Shown: piece after piece, positions 39,992 through 47,017 of the stretch | Position numbering within the stretch: position 1 is the first letter of the stretch | Layout: each line of letters opens with the position of its first letter | Origin: Nitrospirota bacterium | GTDB taxonomy: Bacteria > Nitrospirota > Thermodesulfovibrionia > Thermodesulfovibrionales > Dissulfurispiraceae | Direction: 5' to 3' | DNA: 47,017 nt | NCBI GenBank assembly: GCA_016936655.1 | Contig: JAFGXL010000009.1 | Location: 1-47,017, forward strand | Program-made: the position numbers and the translations under genes | Notes under the pieces: generated by a model | Database searches by the model: none | Told to the model about the DNA's origin: nothing | Seen by the model: the letters and a program-made list of their open reading frames with translations, nothing else

Positions 39992-42889
39992 ATGTTCTGC
40001 AGAAAACTATACGCTGAATTATACAATTCTGCTGTTGCACAAATATGCGCTGCTTTTATAGCTTTATTTTTCTTCTCGATTACTGATGCACATTCCCAGC
40101 AGTTTCAAAATCAGTCAGAAGCAGATACTGCATATGAAGATTCCCGCAGCATGATTGCAAAAGGCGACTATCAAGGAGCTATAACAAAACTCAAGCAATT
40201 CATCACTGATCCTGCCAAGTATCCTAAGCCGGTCTCTGACTATATCGTGCTGCTTTTGTGGACAGGAAGCACAGATGATGCGATAAAAACTTATGAAAAT
40301 CTGCCTGATGGATTCCCAAAAACCGCATTTCTTTTAAGAAATGTGGCAAAAGGATACTATGATAAGCGGAGACCTCAAAATGCTGTATCACTATACAAAG
40401 CTGCTCTTGCAGACACACCTAATGACACTGAGGCGCTCAAAGGGCTTGCTCTAAGCCATATTGAGCTGGGGGATTATGAAAGTGGGTCGGAACAACTTAA
40501 AAACCTGATTACCAAACTTCAAAATGATTCTGATATAAGAATCTTATACAGCACTACTTTATTTAAAGCCGGCAGACACTACGAAGCTATACGATCTTTC
40601 AGGGCAGCCGCCGAATTGTCCCCGGCAAATGCTGAAAATATATACAGAACCAGAGATGCCCTTGTTCAGCGCCTTGCTGATAATGAAAGAATGGAACTCC
40701 TAAAAAAACTCGCTCCATCAGACAGCAACAATCCGTCAGCTGACTATATTGTCATGCTGGCTGCAACAGGACAATACAGCAAGGCTATATCAGAATTTCA
40801 TATGTCAGAAATCAGAAAGAACAACGCTCCTCTTGATGTGCTCAACTGGGTTGCATGGTCTTATTTTAAAATCGATGCAAAGGACAGAGCAAAACAGATT
40901 TTTTCGCAGGTGCTCTCATCACATCCTGAAAACATGCAGGCTACTATAGGCATATCATACTGCCTCTCATCCGAAAACAACAGCAATAAGGCTTTAGAAG
41001 TATTAAGCCCGCTGCAATCAAAATACCCTTACGACATAGATGTTCTTTATGCCAAGGCATATGCTTTTGAACGTTCCGGCGAGTTTATCAAAGCTGTTAA
41101 TGAGTATGACAGGATACTATCAATAGATACTCAAAACATAACAGCAAAGAGGCTGAGACTTTATGCATTATCTGATATTGGAGCTACAACTCCTGCCCTG
41201 CAAGAAACCATCAAGACATTTCCGGATGACAAACTACTGATTGAATCTATAACCGGCAATGCAGCAGTTGACAGGCTGAGATGGGCAGAAAATGAAAAGG
41301 CCATATCCTTACTAAATGAACTTAGAAAAAATCCCGGCAACAGACGCGCTCAACTCGACTACCTTGCTGCATTGTTTGAAAGCAGGGAAACTTCGGAAGC
41401 CATCGAACTATATAAATATCTTGAGAGGCAAAACATTGATCTCCCTGTCTGGATTATTGAGTATGCTGCGGGAGGTTATCTTGATCAGGAGCAGCCCGAC
41501 AGAGCTATGTATCACTACTCAAAAGCTCTAAAGCTTGAGCCGTCATCTTACAAAGCGAGGCTCGGAATGTTTCAAACTCTCAGCATAATGCGAAGATGGG
41601 ATGAAGCTGAAGCGCACTTATCCTCGCTCGAAAAAGAGATATCCGCACCAATAGTTAATGAAAAGCCTAACTTCGGCAAGCTTTCACTTGCTTATGAGAG
41701 AGGATGGTTCCTTATAAGCCAAGACAGGCTGAGTGAAGCAGAAGAACATTTCATGGATTTATACTCAAAAGCTCCAGGCAACACAGAGGCGAGAAACGGG
41801 CTTGCTCATGTGTTTTACTATAGGGGATGGCCACGCAAGGCTTACGAAGAGTTCTCAATAATTTCTAATCTCGAGCCAGAAGAACTCGGCTATAAAACAG
41901 GCCTTATAATTTCAAAAAACGGGCTTGACCAAAAAACAGAAGCAAGGTCTGAAGCTCAAGAAATGCTCTCCAAAAATCCAAAAAGCAGAATTTTGAAAAA
42001 TCTAGTCAGAGATCTAAAGGTGCAGGATTTAGATGAGCTTACAGCCAGCCTAAGCGTAACGAGTGAAGAAGGTGGATTTGGTGATACACAATACTACCTT
42101 TCTTACTCGCATGCTTTTACTCCATATACAAGGGCATATGCATTCCTATACCACGAAAGAAGCCGCGACAGCAACCAGACAAATAACTTTAAACGCGCAG
42201 GATTGGGAATATATCACATTTTTAGCAGATATCTGAGCGCTACACAGCAGCTATCTCTAAATTATGACGATTCTAAAGATATCGGGTCGTTCACATCATT
42301 ATCGTTCACGCCTGATGACCACTGGACATTTTCCGCATCATTTGACAGCTATACTTCAGATGTACCTTTTCGCGCAAGAGTAACCGGCATTTCGTCAAAA
42401 AAGTATGACTTTGGCATTTCATATCGTGTAAGCGAACTTAGCGACTATAGCCTATCGCTAACGAGGTATGACTTTTCAGACTCAAACAAAAGAGACATGC
42501 TGAACCTTGGACACAGCAGACAGATATTTCAGCAGAATGACTGGAAAATGCGGCTCTTTTTTAACTTCTACACATCCAGAAACTCTCTTGATAATGCTGA
42601 ATACTTCAATCCTGATTCAGACTGGAAGTTTTCACTGACCCATATGACAGAACATACACTAAGAAAAATTTACAGGCAATCATGGATACATAGGCTTTAT
42701 ATAACATCTGGACTTTATAAACAAAACGGATACTCGGGCAAACTGGACAAAGCTATAAGATACGAACATGACATCTCGTTTTCAGACACTCAATCTCTTG
42801 TTGTCGGAGCATCCTATGGACAGAATCATTATGATGCCAGCCCTACTAATTCATACACATTTTATATAAACTACAGAGGCCGCCTATGA
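39992..42889 (+). CDS. pgaA: Poly-beta-1,6-N-acetyl-D-glucosamine export porin PgaA (TPR + outer-membrane barrel)
   Basis: The 965-residue protein has a signal peptide (about 1-35, ending AHSQ), a long array of TPR helices through about residue 680 (repeated A-x-x-x-Y/F patterns, e.g. DYQGAITKLKQFI, DYESGSEQLKNLI) and a C-terminal barrel of about 270 residues with alternating aromatic strands, ending YTFYINYRGRL. PgaA exports poly-GlcNAc through the outer membrane; the periplasmic TPR part binds PgaB and de-N-acetylated polymer. It is longer than E. coli PgaA (807), mostly through extra TPR. GAGGG precedes the ATG. It is first in pgaABCD and overlaps pgaB by four bases. Confidence 0.92.
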   Translation: MFCRKLYAELYNSAVAQICAAFIALFFFSITDAHSQQFQNQSEADTAYEDSRSMIAKGDYQGAITKLKQFITDPAKYPKPVSDYIVLLLWTGSTDDAIKTYENLPDGFPKTAFLLRNVAKGYYDKRRPQNAVSLYKAALADTPNDTEALKGLALSHIELGDYESGSEQLKNLITKLQNDSDIRILYSTTLFKAGRHYEAIRSFRAAAELSPANAENIYRTRDALVQRLADNERMELLKKLAPSDSNNPSADYIVMLAATGQYSKAISEFHMSEIRKNNAPLDVLNWVAWSYFKIDAKDRAKQIFSQVLSSHPENMQATIGISYCLSSENNSNKALEVLSPLQSKYPYDIDVLYAKAYAFERSGEFIKAVNEYDRILSIDTQNITAKRLRLYALSDIGATTPALQETIKTFPDDKLLIESITGNAAVDRLRWAENEKAISLLNELRKNPGNRRAQLDYLAALFESRETSEAIELYKYLERQNIDLPVWIIEYAAGGYLDQEQPDRAMYHYSKALKLEPSSYKARLGMFQTLSIMRRWDEAEAHLSSLEKEISAPIVNEKPNFGKLSLAYERGWFLISQDRLSEAEEHFMDLYSKAPGNTEARNGLAHVFYYRGWPRKAYEEFSIISNLEPEELGYKTGLIISKNGLDQKTEARSEAQEMLSKNPKSRILKNLVRDLKVQDLDELTASLSVTSEEGGFGDTQYYLSYSHAFTPYTRAYAFLYHERSRDSNQTNNFKRAGLGIYHIFSRYLSATQQLSLNYDDSKDIGSFTSLSFTPDDHWTFSASFDSYTSDVPFRARVTGISSKKYDFGISYRVSELSDYSLSLTRYDFSDSNKRDMLNLGHSRQIFQQNDWKMRLFFNFYTSRNSLDNAEYFNPDSDWKFSLTHMTEHTLRKIYRQSWIHRLYITSGLYKQNGYSGKLDKAIRYEHDISFSDTQSLVVGASYGQNHYDASPTNSYTFYINYRGRL

Positions 42890-44850
42890 TCGCTAAACTA
42901 ATATGCCTGATATTCATTTTAATAGGTGCAATTTTTTGTTTTTGCCCTGATGACCTGTCTGCCGACAGCAACAAATTTATAGTTCTTTGCTATCATGCTG
43001 TTGTCAAAAACCCGGATCCAAAAGATCCATACACACTGCCATACAGTATTTTTGTGAAACAGATGGAATATCTTAAAGCCAACGAATATAATCCGGTGTC
43101 GCTTGATGAAATACTAAAATCAAAAAAAGGAGGAAATCCGCTCCCTGAAAAAGCAGTTCTGCTCATGTTTGACGACGGCTATATATCTTACAAAGACTTT
43201 ATACTCCCTCTCCTTGAAAAATACGGGTTTCCATCTGTGCTTGCTGTTGTCGGAAACTTTGTTGGTTATCAACCCAAAGATCTTCCTGAACCCGTAATGA
43301 CATGGAATCAGATAAAAGAGGTTTCAAAAAACAGTCTCGTTGAGATAGCTGCACACTCTTATGATATGCACAAAGCTATAAGATATACGCCGCAGGGTAA
43401 TGTTGCAGCTGCTTTCAATGTAAAACTTTTTGATAAAAACAAAAAAACCATAGAAACTTCTGAAGAATATGTTAAACGCATTGAAGAAGACTTCAGCAAA
43501 CAGCAAGACATATTCGAAAAAGAGCTCGGATTCAAACCGAGGGCTATGGTCTGGCCATATGGCAAATATAACCAAGCTGCTATTGATGCTGCAATGAGAT
43601 TCGGATACCAGTTCGCATTCACCCTTGAAAACGGCTGGGGCACAACTGAAGACCTGTTCAAAATTAAAAGAAATATGCTGCTTACAGAGCCACTTGATGA
43701 ATTTCTTAAAAGCCTTAAGGCAGAATATGATCCAATGAGGGAATTCATAAAGATGATCAAAAACCCTCAGGAAGACAAAAAGCTGATCAGAGCTGTTCAA
43801 GTAGATCTTGATCTCATATACGATCCTGACCCTGCACAGGTGGAAAAGAATCTCGGAAGGCTGATAGACAGACTTGTAGAGATGAGAGTAAATACAGTAT
43901 TTCTTCAAGCATTTGCTGATCCTGACGGCAACGGCAATATCAAAAGCGTATATTTCCCTAACAGGGTGCTGCCTGTAAGGGCAGATATCTTCAGCTATGC
44001 TGCACACCAAATATACATTCGCGAGATACAGGTTTATGCATGGATGCCGACACTCAGCATCGAACTTCCTGACAAAAAACTGAATGAAAGCCTGAGGGTC
44101 AGGGCATTCTCAAATGGCAGCATCAGCCCTAGCACATCATGGTACAACAGGCTTTCTCCATTCAGCGAAAAAACGCTCAGAGCAATCCGCATGCTGTATG
44201 AAGACCTCGCATCAAACAGCCAGATAGACGGGATCCTGTTTCAGGATGACGCATACCTGAATGATTTTGAAGATTTTCATCCTGATGCTGCTGATTTGTT
44301 TAAAAATACTTTTGGCAAAGAGCTCTCATATGAAACTTTGAAATCAGATTCAGCTCTTTTCAGAAAATGGACATCTCTAAAAACAAAGACCCTTACAAAA
44401 TTTCTTGATGAGCTAAAAGGCGCTGTAAGATACTGGAGACCTGAAGCAAAATTCACCAGAAATATTTACGCAGAAGCTGTACTGAATCCTTATGCGGAAG
44501 AGTGGTATGCACAGAATTACAAAAGCTTTCTACAGAATTATGATTTTGTCACCATAATGGCATATCCACAGATGGAGAAGGCTAACGATCCGCTCAAGTG
44601 GCTAAATACACTTGTTCAGACAGTCAGGAATTATGACGGAATCAAGAAGACGATATTCAAAATACAGACATATGACTGGGACAAAAAAGTGTGGATAAGC
44701 GACTCTCTTTTAAACAGCCAGCTCCGTACGATACTTAAAAATGGCGGTCTGCATCTTGCATACTACCCTGATGACTATACAATTAACAAACCTATGTTAA
44801 ATAAAATAAAACTCGAAATGTCCACAAAGACATACCCATTCGGCCCATGA
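42886..44850 (+). CDS. pgaB: Poly-beta-1,6-N-acetyl-D-glucosamine N-deacetylase PgaB (deacetylase + glycoside hydrolase)
   Basis: The 654-residue protein has an N-terminal signal segment (about 1-26), then a CE4 polysaccharide deacetylase domain (about 30-290) with FDDGY (95-99) and HSYDMH (His157, His162) metal motifs and a WPYGKYN loop. The C-terminal GH153-like domain (about 300-650) begins RAVQVDLDLIYDPDP and has GILFQDDAYLNDFED acids. PgaB partly deacetylates poly-GlcNAc, needed for export, and the second domain can cleave the polymer. In E. coli it is a lipoprotein; here AIFC at 15-18 is a poor lipobox (Phe before Cys), so anchoring may differ. Both ends overlap neighbours by ATGA. Confidence 0.95.
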   Translation: MIAKLICLIFILIGAIFCFCPDDLSADSNKFIVLCYHAVVKNPDPKDPYTLPYSIFVKQMEYLKANEYNPVSLDEILKSKKGGNPLPEKAVLLMFDDGYISYKDFILPLLEKYGFPSVLAVVGNFVGYQPKDLPEPVMTWNQIKEVSKNSLVEIAAHSYDMHKAIRYTPQGNVAAAFNVKLFDKNKKTIETSEEYVKRIEEDFSKQQDIFEKELGFKPRAMVWPYGKYNQAAIDAAMRFGYQFAFTLENGWGTTEDLFKIKRNMLLTEPLDEFLKSLKAEYDPMREFIKMIKNPQEDKKLIRAVQVDLDLIYDPDPAQVEKNLGRLIDRLVEMRVNTVFLQAFADPDGNGNIKSVYFPNRVLPVRADIFSYAAHQIYIREIQVYAWMPTLSIELPDKKLNESLRVRAFSNGSISPSTSWYNRLSPFSEKTLRAIRMLYEDLASNSQIDGILFQDDAYLNDFEDFHPDAADLFKNTFGKELSYETLKSDSALFRKWTSLKTKTLTKFLDELKGAVRYWRPEAKFTRNIYAEAVLNPYAEEWYAQNYKSFLQNYDFVTIMAYPQMEKANDPLKWLNTLVQTVRNYDGIKKTIFKIQTYDWDKKVWISDSLLNSQLRTILKNGGLHLAYYPDDYTINKPMLNKIKLEMSTKTYPFGP

Positions 44851-46108
44851 AGTCAGCAATACTTTCTATAGTTCAGTTTATTAACGATTTTGTATATATA
44901 TATCCTCTGTTCATGTCATTTGCATGGATATTTGGTGCGATACTGTTTTTTATAAGACGAGAACGGAGCAATCAATATGCACCAAAACTAGACAGCTATC
45001 CGCTCTGCTCCATCATAATTCCATGCCACAATGAAGAAGACAATATAAAAAAACAATAAGCTGGCTCGCCACAGCTCAGAAATATCCTGATTTTGAAATT
45101 ATAGCTGTTGATGACGGAAGCACAGACGCTACCGCATATATACTTCATGAACATGCTCTTAAGTATAAAAATGTCCGCATTGTTTATCTTAAGGAAAATC
45201 AGGGCAAGGGAGCTGCATTGACTGCCGGTACGCTTGCAGCAAACGGCGATATAATAGTAACTATTGATGCTGACGCACTGCTGGATCAAGACGCTCTCAC
45301 ATGGATTGTATGGCACTTTAACCAATCATCGAGGGTAGGAGCTGTAACTGGCAATCCAAGGGTACTTAACCGCACAACACTGCTAGCAAAGATACAGACA
45401 GGAGAATATGCAACCATTATCGGGCTTATTAAGCGTTCACAGAGGATCCTCGGCAAGGTGCTGACTGTTTCAGGAGTTATCGCAGCATTCAGAAGACAGG
45501 CTCTGGAATCTGTAGGCTACTGGGATACAGATATGGTTACTGAAGATATATCAGTAACATGGAAACTAGAACGGAGGTTCTGGGATGTCAGGTATGAGCC
45601 AAAAGCTATAACCTGGGTGCTTGTGCCAGAGACAATCAAAGGGCTTTGGCGCCAGAGGTCAAGATGGGCTCAGGGAGGAATGGAGGTATTAAAACGTAAT
45701 ATAGATATTTTTGCAGACTGGAGACAGCGAAGGCTCTGGCCTGTATATATAGAGTACCTATTCAGCGCTCTTTGGGCATATACTTTCTGGGCTCTAGTTT
45801 TCCTCTGGATAGTCAAAGCTGCTACAGGATTTGACTTCGGCATTGTACTTGTACCGCCTGTTCCTCCCCAATGGACAGGAGCAATGCTGGCGCTAACATG
45901 TCTGATACAGTTCAGCATAAGCGCATATATTGACCACTTTTACGACAAGAAACTTTTTAAATATCTCTTTTGGGTAATTTGGTATCCATTCATATACTGG
46001 ACTATAAGCGCGCTTACTGTAGTATATGCAACACCTAAAGCGCTTATGAAAAAAAGAGGATCTCGAGCTATATGGAAAAGTCCAGACAGAGGATTGGGAA
46101 TTAAATAG
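44847..46108 (+). CDS. pgaC: Poly-beta-1,6-N-acetyl-D-glucosamine synthase PgaC, interrupted by a -1 frameshift at an A7 run
   Basis: GT2 synthase that polymerises UDP-GlcNAc at the inner membrane. The first frame (44847-45059) covers the N-terminal membrane helix and SIIIPCHNEEDNIKK, then Gln and stop. After a -1 shift at 45047-45053 the second frame runs uninterrupted to 46108: TISWLATAQKYPDFEIIAVDDGSTDAT, ENQGKGAAL, TIDADALLDQDA, TEDISVTW, RQRSRWAQGG, and C-terminal membrane helices. Joined, the protein is about 420 residues with every catalytic motif. The shift falls in the middle of the conserved N-E-E-x-N-I-x-x-T-I motif, so the two pieces are one gene. The cause may be programmed slippage, a lesion or a sequence error. 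It overlaps pgaB by ATGA and abuts pgaD. Confidence 0.85.
45047..45076 (+). promoter_or_regulatory. Possible -1 frameshift signal in pgaC
   Basis: A run of seven A (45047-45053) is read in frame as the last A of ATA followed by AAA AAA, i.e. a slippery A-AAA-AAA heptamer. One codon later the zero frame stops (TAA 45057-45059). After a 5-base spacer, AGCTG (45059-45063) can pair with CAGCT (45072-45076). A -1 slip restores Thr-Ile-Ser-Trp, the family consensus. The stem is short, so stimulation would be weak. Confidence 0.45.
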
Positions 46109-46564
46109 ATGGGTAAAGAGATAAAAATAATTGAACGGCCTGATCTAAAAAGCGGAATCAGAAATGTTACAGAAACAGGAATAACAGCATTTATGTGGGC
46201 TGCATGGATATATCTGCTTATGCCAGTTCTTAATATACTGTTATGGATAGTAGGAATTCGAATATTCTATATAGAACTTATAGAAAAATCAGGCTTTGCC
46301 CGTGTCCTTGATATGATTTATAACATCGGCTGGATAGCTGCAGTTGTATTTATCTCATTCTGGCTCTGGGGATACTATAATCTTAAGCGATATGGAAAAT
46401 TACAGAGGCGTAAAAATCTTGAACACAGATGTGACCAAAAAATATTAGAATCACTAGGCATATCTCCGGAGCTTCACCAGCTTATGCTGACACAAAAGGA
46501 GATAGAATTTCAGTGGCGCATCGACTCCATCAATGCTGCTGAAGAGGAAACCAGACTTAGTTAA
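46109..46564 (+). CDS. pgaD: PgaD-like accessory subunit of the poly-GlcNAc synthase
   Basis: The 151-residue inner-membrane protein has two membrane helices (about 28-50 and 70-92) and a charged cytosolic tail with a coiled-coil character. E. coli PgaD shares this layout and, with PgaC, forms the cyclic di-GMP receptor that switches the synthase on. The ATG immediately follows the pgaC stop (TAGATG), so translation is coupled. It completes the pgaABCD order. The last 8 bases overlap the 3' end of the convergent receiver-domain gene. Confidence 0.85.
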   Translation: MGKEIKIIERPDLKSGIRNVTETGITAFMWAAWIYLLMPVLNILLWIVGIRIFYIELIEKSGFARVLDMIYNIGWIAAVVFISFWLWGYYNLKRYGKLQRRKNLEHRCDQKILESLGISPELHQLMLTQKEIEFQWRIDSINAAEEETRLS

Positions 46565-46979
46565 GTCCTGTCTGCATATACCAAGGGGTATCTTCCGGTT
46601 TCTTGATGCCAAAAAGCTTGTATATGTTGTCGCAGAGCTGATCTGCTGTAAAAGGCCTTATAAGAACTCCGCTTGCTGTCTTGGACTGTATCATATCAAC
46701 TATCTCCGGCTTAGGCGTCTCTGTAGATACGATCAGGAGTATCTTCAAAAAAGGCTTTTCCGCTTTTATTGATTTGGCATATTCAACAGTAGATTCCTTG
46801 CCAAGGTGAGAGTCTAGGATTATTACGCAGTTTTCTGTCATATCTCCAAGCAGCATGCCCAAATGCTTGGTATCATCAGCATACCTTATCTTTATCTGCC
46901 TCTCAAATTCCTTAAGCGCAAAGCTGATAGGATTTACAAGATCTTTTTTTACACAAACAAGTACATTCTTGCGCGACAT
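46557..46979 (-). CDS. Degenerate response-regulator receiver domain protein
   Basis: The stand-alone CheY-like domain has about 140 residues. The strand-Asp motif is kept (VIILDSHLG, Asp at position 57 counting from ATG 46982), but the acidic pair normally near residues 12-13 is replaced by KKD, and the conserved Lys of KPF is Arg (LIRPFTADQL). Phosphorylation chemistry may therefore be weakened. No output domain is fused. Two consecutive ATGs exist (46982 and 46979); the second has better spacing from GGAGG. A TATAAT lies at 46994-46999, so a promoter may run off the window. Convergent overlap with pgaD (8 bases) is notable. Partner kinase unknown. Confidence 0.8.
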   Translation of the reverse strand: MSRKNVLVCVKKDLVNPISFALKEFERQIKIRYADDTKHLGMLLGDMTENCVIILDSHLGKESTVEYAKSIKAEKPFLKILLIVSTETPKPEIVDMIQSKTASGVLIRPFTADQLCDNIYKLFGIKKPEDTPWYMQTGLN

Positions 46980-46993
46980 CATGCCTCCAATGC

Positions 46994-46999
46994 ATTATA
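46994..46999 (-). promoter_or_regulatory. -10 box of the receiver-domain gene
   Basis: A TATAAT on the minus strand lies 12 bases before the ATG at 46982. The expected -35 box would fall at or beyond the right edge, so the promoter cannot be completed. Confidence 0.35.
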
Positions 47000-47017
47000 T
47001 CTAATATTATAACTTAA

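Noticed and set aside
43324-44010. 228-residue open frame on the minus strand inside pgaB
   Set aside because: It is antisense to the conserved deacetylase/hydrolase domains. Its composition (Phe/Tyr/Cys-rich) is what the complement of this codon usage gives.
45218-46108. pgaC second half as an independent gene starting at TTG
   Set aside because: Conserved GT2 sequence continues upstream in the same frame to the A7 run, and the TTG lies inside the ENQGKGAAL motif, so it is not a natural start.

Overview
The window looks like a stretch of chromosome from a Gram-negative-type (diderm) bacterium with AT-leaning DNA. The diderm reading rests on lipoprotein-export genes (lolC/lolD), a heptose-pathway gene (gmhA) and an outer-membrane polysaccharide porin (pgaA). 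Gene order and sequence style fit an uncultured Nitrospirota-like or deltaproteobacteria-like lineage. That placement is inference; no rRNA, tRNA, CRISPR array or complete insertion sequence was found. Genes are densely packed, many starts and stops overlap by 1-16 bases, and most of the content is housekeeping.

Layout. 1-541 is the 5' end of a proton-pumping hydrogenase/complex-I-like membrane subunit, leftward. 677-880 is a small copper chaperone. 891-7272 is a leftward translation operon, thrS-infC-rpmI-rplT-pheS-pheT. 7459-8516 is a small accessory island with a higBA toxin-antitoxin pair and the remnant of a second antitoxin. 8527-12177 is lysS-lolC-small membrane protein-lolD, leftward. 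12257-15049 runs rightward: tpiA, secG and a family-5 solute-binding lipoprotein. 15280-15477 is a tiny Ala/Pro-repeat lipoprotein. 15624-23304 runs rightward: rimP-nusA-recG-small protein-pilD, then typA and mtgA. 23306-33335 is a long leftward run: gmhA, ruvC-ruvA-ruvB, queH, a SpoIID-like gene, queA, a SPOR gene, phoH, a 7TM-HD hydrolase, ybeY and a DgkA-PAP2 fusion. 33385-39815 is a second leftward run: nnr, pgeF, a diguanylate cyclase, a CBS protein, tsaE, nadK, a family-4 uracil-DNA glycosylase and a HIT hydrolase. 39992-46564 is a rightward pgaABCD operon for export of poly-beta-1,6-N-acetylglucosamine, followed by a convergent degenerate receiver-domain gene.

The most interesting part is the right-hand 11 kb. 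A diguanylate cyclase whose N-terminal half looks like a ferritin/rubrerythrin-type four-helix domain lies about 2.5 kb from a complete pga operon; in E. coli, PgaC/PgaD are activated by cyclic di-GMP. This suggests, but does not prove, an iron- or oxygen-responsive control of biofilm matrix. The glycosyltransferase gene pgaC is split by a -1 frameshift exactly at an A-AAA-AAA slippery heptamer with a small hairpin behind it. This could be programmed frameshifting, transcriptional slippage, a real lesion or a homopolymer error.

Other recurrent signals are unusual translation starts and leaders. infC, thrS and phoH all appear to begin at non-ATG/GTG/TTG codons. Five genes (lysS, tpiA, higB, mtgA, gmhA) have a promoter -10 box 8-9 bases before the start codon, which predicts leaderless mRNAs. 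PheT lacks the usual EMAP/OB-fold tRNA-binding domain.
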